From positions 1 to 53,571 of the forward strand of contig JABSRA010000026.1 of assembly GCA_013215445.1 (NCBI GenBank): 53,571 nt of DNA, written 5' to 3'. The translations under genes were made by a program, and so were the position numbers. Positions 9,147 to 16,950 of this stretch are shown here, piece after piece (the first letter of the stretch is position 1; every line of letters begins with the position of its first letter). Origin of the DNA: Oceanospirillaceae bacterium. Lineage in GTDB: Bacteria > Pseudomonadota > Gammaproteobacteria > Pseudomonadales > Balneatricaceae. The notes under the pieces were generated by a model that saw nothing but the letters and a program-made list of their open reading frames with translations, had not been told where the DNA came from and did not search any database.

Positions 9147-9666
9147 AAGATAAATATTTTAGAGATAGCCAGTGGTTAAGGTCGTGGTTATTAATCCTAG
9201 ATGCGACTGTTGAATCTAGATTAAAGATAACGCACGCTAAATAAGTGCGCTGCGGTATTCTAGCGATTGCACACAAAACTGGCTAGGTTTTTGCGAGTTT
9301 TTATCGAACAATTTGCTCTGCTATGGTTTTTTGCAGAACCGAGTCGCATTAAGTGTCGATGTCTGTTTGCCGAGGGCCGATAAATCAGCAAAAAAATAGT
9401 CAAAAGCCGTGAATGTGCGATCTCAATTGAGGTCGCATAAATTGGCGAGTGACGCTAGATTAAGGCGACCATCGGTAAACAATGGCAGCAGAAAAGACCA
9501 CTCAGAGGTAGGAATTTAACGGTGATTATGTTTTTATGCAATGGTTGTTCGCTCGGCACGATTCTAAAACATAGTGGGCGGTAGTTAAGTCGCACTGCAA
9601 GCGCCGAAACTAGATGCTAAATTTTACCCGTTTAATTTTCTATTTATAGAGAAAAGGAACTTTTTT
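9147..9666. other. 520-bp divergent intergenic region (fabY / OmpA-type lipoprotein)
   Basis: No coding sequence of convincing quality lies here. It is long for a divergent promoter region and contains a 22-bp near-perfect palindrome (9416-9437) and a looser CGCAC-N9-GTGCG dyad (9231-9249) close to fabY. AT-rich stretches near 9590-9660 may hold the promoter of the plus-strand lipoprotein gene, which has AGAAAAGGAAC as ribosome site. Confidence 0.6.
9416..9437. promoter_or_regulatory. 22-bp palindrome, candidate operator
   Basis: TGCGA and TCGCA form the outer arms around a central CTCAATTGAG. Only one position per arm fails to match (T opposite G). This kind of long symmetrical site is usually bound by a dimeric repressor. 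It lies about 285 bp upstream of fabY and 230 bp upstream of the OmpA-type lipoprotein. Which gene it controls, and which protein binds it, cannot be read here. Confidence 0.5.
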
Positions 9667-10326
9667 ATGTATAAAAGAATAGTCAGTCTGATTCTACCCT
9701 TGGTCATGCTCAGTGGCTGCGCGGGCACTCAAGGACCCAATGATAATACTACTTATGGCGCTATTGGCGGTGCTTTAGTAGGGGCTCTATTGGGCAGTCA
9801 AATGGATAATGATGGCAACCGTGACAAAGGTATGATCATCGGGGCGCTTGCCGGTGCCGCTGCGGGAGGCGCGATAGGCAATTATATGGATCGTCAAGAG
9901 GCGTCGATGCGGGCTCAACTTGAAGATGAGCGACGCACTAATGCCATAGAAATTGAGCGGATTAAAGATGACACATTAAAATTAATTTTAAATGATGACG
10001 TCTCTTTTGATTTCGATTCGGCCACCGTAAAGCCCTCTTTTTACCTGTCTTTAGATAAGGTCAATAAGGTACTGGAGTACTATAGTAGTTCATCTATCAC
10101 CGTTGTTGGCCATACTGACGCCAAGGGGTCAGAGGACTATAATCAGTCACTTTCAGAACGTCGAGCACTGGCTGTTAAAGATTATTTATCGGCAGGGGGG
10201 ATCCTATCTTCGCGTTTACACACGGTGGGACGCGGTGAACTAGCGCCTAGAGATGACAATGATACCGAGGCGGGTCGCTCGCGCAATCGCCGGGTAGAGT
10301 TATTGGTCAAAGCGGTGGGAAGCTAA
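9667..10326 (+). CDS. OmpA-family peptidoglycan-associated lipoprotein (YiaD-like)
   Basis: The 219-residue protein begins with a signal peptide and lipobox MLSGC (Cys at about 18). Two glycine-zipper segments follow (GAIGGALVGALLG and GALAGAAAGGAIGNYMD), then a helical linker. The OmpA C-terminal domain spans about residues 110-215. Its peptidoglycan-binding signature is visible in VVGHTDAKGSEDYNQSLSERRA and in GRSRNRRVELL. It should sit in the outer membrane and hold peptidoglycan non-covalently, like E. coli YiaD or Pal-type anchors. The layout (zipper followed by OmpA domain) is that of YiaD. It is a single gene, 110 bp before the kinase gene. Confidence 0.88.
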   Translation: MYKRIVSLILPLVMLSGCAGTQGPNDNTTYGAIGGALVGALLGSQMDNDGNRDKGMIIGALAGAAAGGAIGNYMDRQEASMRAQLEDERRTNAIEIERIKDDTLKLILNDDVSFDFDSATVKPSFYLSLDKVNKVLEYYSSSSITVVGHTDAKGSEDYNQSLSERRALAVKDYLSAGGILSSRLHTVGRGELAPRDDNDTEAGRSRNRRVELLVKAVGS

Positions 10327-10436
10327 TTACACTATGTGTTGCAACCTAGATTCGGCGTTGACCTATGTCCTCCAGCAGTCCGGTTAATGATAGAGCTGAC
10401 ATAATGGCGAAGAGGTGATGTTGTGCTGGCGGGTCT

Positions 10437-12347
10437 ATGATTAAAACTAAGTGGCGGGGCATTCGCCCTAGGTTGTTCTTAGCTTTTGCAGTGTTAACCG
10501 CGTTTACCCTGTTTGCCAGTGTGGTGGGGTGGCTGTCTCACGATAGACTGGGATCTGAACTGTCTCGGGTGGTTGAAGGTAACATCTATACCTTACAGCT
10601 GGTGGCTGACATCAAGGCGCGAGCGACGACTATCACCCTTATCGCCCCCACCTTACTGGTCGCTAAAGATCAGTTGTCGCAGCATGAAATTTGGCAGAGG
10701 CTAAATCGTGACATTGCCGCTATGGTTGAATTATTCCCTAAAGTCGCGGCACTTAGCCCTAATAATTTCAGTAATAATCCTCTTTTAGTACAGCTTGAAG
10801 CGCTGGAGCGCAGTATGGCGAATTTGAATGATAATGTTCGCCAAAAATTGCTGGTAATCAGTGATAAAGAGTTACTCAATCAGCGTTTAAGGTGGGCTGC
10901 TGCGGTTTTTTTGAGCGATATAGAAATTCTCAATCACCAGCTAGAAAATACTCAATATCAGCGCTTTAGCGAGCATCTTTCCACGGCTACTACACCGACG
11001 AATAAGGAAATTCAAGGCTTTTATCGGCTGCAAGCCGATGTTAATTTGCTGATTAATTTAATTGAGAGGGCCCAGCATTTACCTGATTTTAGCTCTCTAG
11101 TCGCTATTCATATTCATTCAAATCAGGTCATAGAACAAATCTATACCACGCTGGCAACCCTGCATAATTTTCGCACTCTGGATAAGTTAATTAATACCTT
11201 GGCGAGCATTGTGGTGCTCGCTCAGGAGCGGGGTAATATTTTTAGTATCAGGCGCGAGCAGCGTGCCATTGAGGATGAAGGGTACGAGTTACTGAGGGGT
11301 ATCCATCGGGAACTCGGTCATTTGAATGCAGCGCTCGGCTCACTGGCAAAAGAGGCGGAACGGGCCTCACAGAACTCAGTATTAACGGCTCGACAGACGA
11401 TTGAGCGTGGACGCATCTGGATGGTCTCGCTGGTGGTCGCTAGCCTGTTGTTTTCCGTGTTAATTCTCTGGTTATATGTCGGACGCAATATGGTGGCGCG
11501 CATTACCAGTCTTGATGCCAGTATGCGGGCGATCGCCAATGGCAACTTGGAGCGCGAGGTGCAAGTCAAAGGCAGTGATGAAATAGGCGCGATGGCGCGG
11601 TCCCTCCTCAGCTTTCGCGACCAGTTGAGTGTGTTGCAAGAAGAGCTAGTACAAGCTGGAAAGTTAGCCGCGCTGGGGCAGTTGTCGGCGGGTATCGCTC
11701 ACGAAATCAATCAGCCACTGGCGGCGATTAGTCACTATGCCCGCAATGGTATCAAACTGATAGCATTAGATCGCACCGAGCAAGCCCGGCAAAATTTACA
11801 GCAAATTTCCAACTTGACCAAGCGGGCGATTAGCATTATCACCCGCCTGAAATCGATGGCGCGCGAGCAGCGGGCCGATCTGTTACCGATAGAATTGAGT
11901 ACGGTGATTGAGGCAGCGGTCCAGTTGCTCGCTGAAGACGAGGCACGAGCGCAGACAACCATCAAGGTTATTGTCCAAGAGCGTCAAAACTTAGTACTTG
12001 GCGATCAGATACAATTGGAGCAAGTGCTGTTGAATTTATTGATTAACGCCTTGGATGCGATTGCCGACAGCCCGTTAAAAGAGATTGAAATCAACTGCCG
12101 TCACAGTGTCGATTATATAGAGATGCGGGTGGTCGATAGTGGGCCGGGTATTAGTGAAAAGGCGCTTGAACAAATATTTGATCCTTTTTTTAGCACTAAG
12201 AGGCGAGGGCAAAATTTGGGCTTGGGGTTATCTATTTCATTTAATATCATCAAAAGTTTTCAGGGCAAGCTCAGCGTTGAAAATACCGAGAGCCGGGGTG
12301 CCTCATTTTGTATCCAACTGCCAAAATATCAAAGAGGAAAGAAATGA
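10437..12347 (+). CDS. Sensor histidine kinase of the TRAP-transporter two-component system
   Basis: This 636-residue membrane kinase has TM1 at about 13-34, a mainly helical periplasmic sensor of ~290 residues, and TM2 at about 326-348. HAMP follows (~349-401), then the dimerisation/phosphoacceptor helix with His422 in GIAHEINQPLAAISHYA. The ATPase has N-box LLNLLINALDA, G1 VVDSGPGIS and G2 GLGLSISF. The HEINQPL box is typical of DctB/NtrB-like kinases that partner sigma54 activators. The stop overlaps the regulator start (ATGA at 12344). The ligand is unknown; the helical sensor is not the PAS-like fold of classical DctB, so it may resemble TorS-type or other helical sensors. Confidence 0.9.
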   Translation: MIKTKWRGIRPRLFLAFAVLTAFTLFASVVGWLSHDRLGSELSRVVEGNIYTLQLVADIKARATTITLIAPTLLVAKDQLSQHEIWQRLNRDIAAMVELFPKVAALSPNNFSNNPLLVQLEALERSMANLNDNVRQKLLVISDKELLNQRLRWAAAVFLSDIEILNHQLENTQYQRFSEHLSTATTPTNKEIQGFYRLQADVNLLINLIERAQHLPDFSSLVAIHIHSNQVIEQIYTTLATLHNFRTLDKLINTLASIVVLAQERGNIFSIRREQRAIEDEGYELLRGIHRELGHLNAALGSLAKEAERASQNSVLTARQTIERGRIWMVSLVVASLLFSVLILWLYVGRNMVARITSLDASMRAIANGNLEREVQVKGSDEIGAMARSLLSFRDQLSVLQEELVQAGKLAALGQLSAGIAHEINQPLAAISHYARNGIKLIALDRTEQARQNLQQISNLTKRAISIITRLKSMAREQRADLLPIELSTVIEAAVQLLAEDEARAQTTIKVIVQERQNLVLGDQIQLEQVLLNLLINALDAIADSPLKEIEINCRHSVDYIEMRVVDSGPGISEKALEQIFDPFFSTKRRGQNLGLGLSISFNIIKSFQGKLSVENTESRGASFCIQLPKYQRGKK

Positions 12348-13714
12348 CACAGCTAAGTGAACCCCAGGTGATCGTCATTGATGACGAGAAAATAGTCCGC
12401 GAGGCTATGTGCCAGACCCTCGAGTTAGAAGGTTATAGGGTAAGCGCCTTTGAGGATCCACGGGCGGCGATTGCGCTCTGCGGCAGGGCTTGGCAGGGTG
12501 TGGTGATCTGTGATTTGCGGATGGACATTATGGATGGCCTCGAAGTGTTGCAACAAATATTGCTGCAAGATAGTGAAATCCCCGTAATTATGTACAGTGC
12601 ACACGCAGATATAGCCACGGCTATTCAGGCCATTCGAATTGGCGCCTATGACTTTTTGGAGAAAACCGAAGACCCACAGCAGCAGTTGAATACGGTGCAG
12701 CGGGCCTGGAAAAAACGCCAGTTAGTCCTGGAAAACCGCCGCTTAAAACAGGTCATTGAAGGGCATCATCAAATCAATAGTCGGCTGGTCGGAAACACGC
12801 GAATCATTGAGGATTTGCGCCACAGCGTACTGCAATTGGCGCAGGTAGATGTGGATTTAATTATTGTCGGTGAGACGGGCACAGGTAAGGAAGTAGTCGC
12901 CCAGAGTTTGCATGATTTTAGCCCTCGCGCCAAGCAGCCCTTCGTCGCCCTTAACTGTGGAGCCCTAGCGGAATCCGTGCTGGAGAGTGAACTCTTTGGT
13001 CACGAGGCGGGAGCTTTTACGGGAGCGGTGAAAAAACGTATTGGCAAGTTAGAATTTGCCAGTGGTGGCACTTTGTTTTTGGACGAAATTGAGAGTATGC
13101 CGAGCTCAGTGCAAGTTCACTTGTTACGCGTGCTGCAAGAGCGAAAACTGCAGCGGGTCGGTGGTAATGTCGATATAAAAGTGGATATCAGAGTGGTGGC
13201 AGCCGCCAAAATTGACTTGCTGGATGCTGTTGCTCAAGGAGCGTTTAGGGAGGACCTCTATTACCGGCTTAGTGTCGCGAGAATCGACATTCCCAGTCTC
13301 GAACAACGCAAGTCCGATATCGTGGTCTTGTTTCGGCATTTTATACAGCTTGCGGGGCGGCGTTTTGATTGTAAGGTAGCGGATGCTCCCGATCTTTTAC
13401 TGCGCCAGTTAACCGAAAAATCTTGGCCGGGTAATGTTCGTGAGTTGCGCAATGCTGCAGAGCGATGGGTCTTGGGTCTACCGGTAATGACAGCAGTGAT
13501 TGGTAGGGAGTCGCAGCCTGAAGCTGATAACTTGGATATCAATATTGCCAACTACGAGTGCCAGCTGATTAGCGCGGCGTTACTGGCTAATAATGGTCAG
13601 GTCGAACTGACGGCTAAAGCACTGGGTATACCTCGTAAAAAACTCTATCTGCGGATGAAAAAACATCAGTTAGAGCGCCGTGATTTTAGCGAGGAGAAAA
13701 CGGCTAATAGTTGA
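12344..13714 (+). CDS. Sigma54-dependent response regulator (DctD-like)
   Basis: A 456-residue NtrC-family activator. The receiver domain (1-~120) has acidic pocket IDDEK, phosphoacceptor Asp57 (VVICDLRMDIMDG), and the Ser/Lys switch (MYSAHAD, DFLEKTED). The AAA+ domain has Walker A GETGTGKEVVAQ, the sigma54-contacting GAFTGA loop, Walker B TLFLDEIES and an arginine-finger region. The C-terminal Fis-type helix-turn-helix is QVELTAKALGIPRKKLYLRMKK. I use the ATG at 12344, which overlaps the kinase stop as ATGA and has AGAGGAAAG upstream. An in-frame ATG 36 bp earlier lies inside the kinase gene. It presumably activates dctP through the twin sites immediately after its own stop codon. Confidence 0.93.
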   Translation: MTQLSEPQVIVIDDEKIVREAMCQTLELEGYRVSAFEDPRAAIALCGRAWQGVVICDLRMDIMDGLEVLQQILLQDSEIPVIMYSAHADIATAIQAIRIGAYDFLEKTEDPQQQLNTVQRAWKKRQLVLENRRLKQVIEGHHQINSRLVGNTRIIEDLRHSVLQLAQVDVDLIIVGETGTGKEVVAQSLHDFSPRAKQPFVALNCGALAESVLESELFGHEAGAFTGAVKKRIGKLEFASGGTLFLDEIESMPSSVQVHLLRVLQERKLQRVGGNVDIKVDIRVVAAAKIDLLDAVAQGAFREDLYYRLSVARIDIPSLEQRKSDIVVLFRHFIQLAGRRFDCKVADAPDLLLRQLTEKSWPGNVRELRNAAERWVLGLPVMTAVIGRESQPEADNLDINIANYECQLISAALLANNGQVELTAKALGIPRKKLYLRMKKHQLERRDFSEEKTANS

Positions 13715-13758
13715 GTCACTATTGACCCTTTGGCTGCTGGTTTCGTGTCACTTATGAC
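13715..13758. promoter_or_regulatory. Twin upstream activator sites for the response regulator
   Basis: Two copies of GTCA-N4-TGAC, at 13715-13726 and 13747-13758, start exactly 32 bp apart (three helical turns). Similarity extends to the right of each dyad (CCCTTTGGCTG and CTTTGGTCTG), so each is a ~22-bp site. They lie immediately after the regulator stop and 67-110 bp upstream of the sigma54 promoter. That is the usual enhancer position for an NtrC-type hexamer activator. Binding by this regulator is an inference. Confidence 0.7.
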
Positions 13759-13824
13759 CTTTGGTCTGTTTTGTTATCTTTATATAACTAATTGATTATA
13801 TTATATTTATTTTTTAATTCTACA

Positions 13825-13842
13825 TTGGTATAGATTTTGCTT
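13825..13842 (+). promoter_or_regulatory. Sigma54 promoter of the TRAP operon
   Basis: TTGG at 13825-13828 and TTGC at 13837-13840 give the -24 GG and -12 GC elements with exactly 10 nt between them (13829-13838). That is the spacing sigma54 requires. The dctP start ATG is about 50 bp downstream. Together with the sigma54 activator gene and its twin upstream sites, this is well supported. Confidence 0.75.
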
Positions 13843-13890
13843 TTATCATCCAAGTAAATCGCTAATACCCTTTTGAATTGGAGAATAATA

Positions 13891-14880
13891 ATGAGATTTT
13901 TGAAAATTAAAAACGCGGCCATCTGTGCCTCGTTAATGACTGCAACTTTTGCTATGTCTAATCTAAGTGCTGAAACGCGTTGGGATATGCCACTGCCATA
14001 CGGTGACGGTACCCACCAAACTCAAGTAGCGCGCAGTTTTGCAGAGGAAGTCAACGCGAATGCGCAGGGCAAACTGAATATTAAAGTTCACTCGGGCGGC
14101 TCACTGATTAAGCATCCTGAAATACACCGCGCCGTTAAATCTAGACAAGTACAAATTGGTGAGGTATTCATCGGCCGTTTGGGTAACAATGACCCCATCT
14201 TTAAATTGGATAATATTCCCTTCTTAGCCACCGATTTTGCCAGCGCCGAGAAACTTTATAAAGCTTCTAAAGATCAGTTGATCAAGGCGCTAGCTAAAGA
14301 TAATTTGACCTTGCTCTACACGTCTCCATGGCCGGCACAAGATTTGTATTCAAATAAGCCAATCAACAGCTTAGCCGACTTACAAGGGCTAAAAATGCGC
14401 TCTTACAGTCCGACTACTTCTAAGCTTGCCGATTTGATGGGTAGCATACCGGTTAACATTCCCTTCTCTGATGTTGCTCAGGCATTTACCACCAATGCCA
14501 TCGATGCGATGGTGACGTCTCCAAGTACAGGGGTCAATGCGCAAAGTTGGGATTACATCTCGCACTTCTCAACTATCCACGCCTGGATTCCGAAGAACAT
14601 GTTGTTCGTCAATACCAAGATCTTTAACCGTCTCGATAAAGAACTACAGCAGGTTATTTTAACTGCGGCTAACAACGCCGAGCAAAAAGGTTGGGCACTG
14701 GCTCGTCAATTGGCGGTAGAGCACACCGATATCTTGCGTGACAAGGGCATGATTGTCTCAGCCCCCTCTGAAGAACTGCAGGGCGAGCTGCGCGCCATTG
14801 GTGAGACCATGCTGGCAGATTGGCTAGAAGAGGCGGGTGACTCAGGTAAAAGTGTGCTAGATGCGTATCGGGCACTGTAG
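13891..14880 (+). CDS. dctP: TRAP transporter periplasmic substrate-binding protein
   Basis: At 329 residues it is a standard DctP-type receptor. A signal peptide ends at about residue 25 (FAMSNLSAETRW). The mature protein has the TRAP SBP layout, including the conserved arginine segment LADLQGLKMRSYSPTTSKLADLMG... that contacts the substrate carboxylate. It also has the helix PFSDVAQAFTTNAIDAMVTSP. It binds a small organic acid in the periplasm and delivers it to DctQM. I start at the ATG 13891, with GGAG 8 nt upstream; a TTG at 13873 is less likely. It lies under the sigma54 promoter and is separated from dctQ by 153 bp of hairpins. The substrate is unknown. Confidence 0.9.
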   Translation: MRFLKIKNAAICASLMTATFAMSNLSAETRWDMPLPYGDGTHQTQVARSFAEEVNANAQGKLNIKVHSGGSLIKHPEIHRAVKSRQVQIGEVFIGRLGNNDPIFKLDNIPFLATDFASAEKLYKASKDQLIKALAKDNLTLLYTSPWPAQDLYSNKPINSLADLQGLKMRSYSPTTSKLADLMGSIPVNIPFSDVAQAFTTNAIDAMVTSPSTGVNAQSWDYISHFSTIHAWIPKNMLFVNTKIFNRLDKELQQVILTAANNAEQKGWALARQLAVEHTDILRDKGMIVSAPSEELQGELRAIGETMLADWLEEAGDSGKSVLDAYRAL

Positions 14881-14887
14881 GCGATAG

Positions 14888-15014
14888 TTCAGCAGTGCAC
14901 TGTGTCACTGCTGAAATCAAGTAGCACTAGGGAGCATGCGCACAAGTCCAAGCTTGGTATGTTCCCTAAGCGCCGCTCAGCCTCGCTGATCTAAGCGGAG
15001 AGCGGCGCTGTATT
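14888..15014 (+). promoter_or_regulatory. Three tandem hairpins between dctP and dctQ
   Basis: Hairpin 1: TTCAGCAGTG / CACTGCTGAA (14888-14915), perfect 10 bp. Hairpin 2: TAGGGAGCAT / ATGTTCCCTA (14929-14968) with one wobble, and CCAAGCTTGG inside it. Hairpin 3: AGCGCCGCT / AGCGGCGCT (14969-15009), followed by GTATTTTT. The third resembles a weak terminator, and the first two could protect the dctP mRNA 3' end. Such structures typically raise the binding protein above the membrane subunits. That role is an inference here. Confidence 0.65.
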
Positions 15015-15033
15015 TTTCGATAAGAGAGACCTT

Positions 15034-15549
15034 ATGCAAACACTAAGACGCTATTTTTATCTGTGCTCGCTGGTTTTGTCAGGCAGCTGCCTGGTATTAA
15101 TGGCCCTGCTGATTCTGGCGCAGATCGGGGCGAGGAGCTTTGGGGTAGTGATTCCCTCCTCTGAAGATTTCGCTGGATGGTTGCTTTCAGCGACCGTTTT
15201 TTTTGGCCTGGCATACACTTTTAATAGTGGTGGGCACATTCGCGTGACTATTTTATTAACCCGTTTAGGCAGCGTGAAACGCGGTTACATTGAGCAGTTT
15301 AATGTGACAGCGGCGCTGTTTATTAGCGGTTATATGATGTTTTATTGCCTTTATACCCTCTATGAGTCATATGACTATGGAGATGTCACCGATACTTACC
15401 TGGTGTTGCCGCTGTGGATAGTGCAGATGCCTATGGCGCTGGGGACGCTGTTTTTATTCATCGCCGTGTTTGACAGTTTTTGTACCGCACTGTCGGGGAG
15501 AGCGCCCAATTATATCGCTCATGAAGAAAGCTTAGGTAACCAGGAGTAA
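15034..15549 (+). CDS. dctQ: TRAP transporter small membrane subunit
   Basis: The 171-residue protein has four hydrophobic segments (about 12-32, 47-65, 88-108 and 132-152), as in DctQ. Conserved features include IPSSEDFAGWLLSATVFFGLAYT and the following GGHIRVTIL. These match the EEL/E-x-x-xG-x-x-x region and the GHIRV motif of the family. It forms the inner-membrane complex with DctM and stabilises it during ion-driven uptake. RBS AAGAGAG precedes ATG 15034. The gene ends 3 nt before dctM, so the two are translationally close. Confidence 0.88.
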   Translation: MQTLRRYFYLCSLVLSGSCLVLMALLILAQIGARSFGVVIPSSEDFAGWLLSATVFFGLAYTFNSGGHIRVTILLTRLGSVKRGYIEQFNVTAALFISGYMMFYCLYTLYESYDYGDVTDTYLVLPLWIVQMPMALGTLFLFIAVFDSFCTALSGRAPNYIAHEESLGNQE

Positions 15550-15552
15550 AGT

Positions 15553-16857
15553 GTGGATATTATTATAATCGGGGCGATTTTATTCGTCTGTTTACTGTTG
15601 ATGCTGACCAGTGGTATCTGGGTGGCGTTGACACTCACGGGTGTTGCGATTATCGGCTTGAATATGATCGGCAATACCAGTATAGGCCTGCTGCTCGGCA
15701 CCTCTTCTTGGAGCGCAATGACCAATTGGTCGCTAACGGCGTTACCGCTGTTTATTTGGATGGGCGAGATCCTGTTTAGAACCCGTCTCTCCCAAGATCT
15801 ATTCGAGGGATTAGAGCCCTTACTGTCGAAATTACCGGGCAAGCTGTTACACGTCAATATTCTCAGTTGCGGTATATTTGCCGCTGTTTCAGGGTCATCT
15901 GCGGCCACCGCTGCAACCATCGGGCGGATGACGTTACCCGAGCTTAAAAAACGCGGTTATGACGATATGATGGCAATAGGTACGCTAGCGGGATCAGGTA
16001 CCTTGGGACTCTTGATTCCCCCTTCAATTATCCTGATTATCTACGGAGTCTCCGCTGAAGTCTCTATCGCTAGATTGTTTCTTGCCGGGGCGCTACCGGG
16101 GTTGGTATTGATCCTGCTGTTTATGGGTTATACCGTGGCCTGGAGTTTGCTTACCGGCCATGCAAACAAGGGTGATGAGGCACGAGTGTACAGTTTCAAA
16201 GAAAAAATATCGGCGCTAAAGAAACTTATCCCCATTGTCATATTGATTGGCGGAGTGCTTGGATCTATCTATAAAGGAGTGGCGACACCCACAGAGGCGG
16301 CAGCCATTGGAGTGGCTGGGGCTTTATTACTCTCTACACTACTGGGGAGTTTTAGCTGGTCGGGTCTGATTGACAGTATTGAAGGTGCGGTTAAAAACTC
16401 TTGTATGCTGGGTCTGATTCTAGTCGGAGCACATTTTCTAACACTCGCCATGGGCTTCATCGGGATCCCCAACGCACTGGCGCAGTGGATTGCCTCGCTG
16501 GGGTTAAGTCCTCTGGAGTTGATCATGTATCTGACGGTGTTTTTTGTCATTATGGGCTGCTTTCTCGATGGTATCTCGGTGATAGTACTGACCACTTCGG
16601 TGGTGCTGCCCATGGTTACGCAGGCGAATATAGATCTTATCTGGTTCGGTATTTTCTTGGTGCTGGTGGTTGAAATGTCGCAAATTACTCCTCCGGTCGG
16701 CTTTAATTTGTTCGTTATTCAGGCGCTGACCGGCAGGAATATTTTGTATATTGCCAAGGCGGCACTACCCTTCTTCTTTATCATTGCCAGCGCTATTGTG
16801 CTGATCACTGTTTTCCCACCATTGGCACTGTACCTGCCGGGATTGATGTCTTCATAA
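15553..16857 (+). CDS. dctM: TRAP transporter large membrane subunit
   Basis: The 434-residue protein is mostly hydrophobic with about 11-12 membrane segments. It is the translocating subunit, using a Na+ or H+ gradient. Family signatures include the SGSSAATAATIGRMTLPELKKRGYD loop (given partly), LAGSGTLGLLIPPSIILIIYG, the GVATPTEAAAIGVAGAL repeat counterpart, and EMSQITPPVGFNLFV. The GTG start at 15553 follows CAGGAG and lies 3 nt after the dctQ stop. No frameshift is visible. A hairpin and a second periplasmic binding protein follow downstream. Confidence 0.93.
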   Translation: MDIIIIGAILFVCLLLMLTSGIWVALTLTGVAIIGLNMIGNTSIGLLLGTSSWSAMTNWSLTALPLFIWMGEILFRTRLSQDLFEGLEPLLSKLPGKLLHVNILSCGIFAAVSGSSAATAATIGRMTLPELKKRGYDDMMAIGTLAGSGTLGLLIPPSIILIIYGVSAEVSIARLFLAGALPGLVLILLFMGYTVAWSLLTGHANKGDEARVYSFKEKISALKKLIPIVILIGGVLGSIYKGVATPTEAAAIGVAGALLLSTLLGSFSWSGLIDSIEGAVKNSCMLGLILVGAHFLTLAMGFIGIPNALAQWIASLGLSPLELIMYLTVFFVIMGCFLDGISVIVLTTSVVLPMVTQANIDLIWFGIFLVLVVEMSQITPPVGFNLFVIQALTGRNILYIAKAALPFFFIIASAIVLITVFPPLALYLPGLMSS

Positions 16858-16892
16858 TCAGAAGCTTGTAGCCAGAGGAGGTAATTCAAGAT

Positions 16893-16925
16893 ACTCTGAA
16901 TTGTTGTCAACCAACCATTCAGAGT
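16893..16925 (+). terminator. Stem-loop after dctM
   Basis: ACTCTGAAT (16893-16901) and ATTCAGAGT (16917-16925) pair perfectly over 9 bp with a 15-nt loop, followed by CTCTTTAT. It lies 36 bp after the dctM stop and just upstream of the second binding-protein gene. The T-run is weak, so it may be an attenuator or an mRNA-stabilising hairpin rather than a full stop. Confidence 0.5.
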
Positions 16926-16950
16926 CTCTTTATCTCAGGTGCTACCACGC

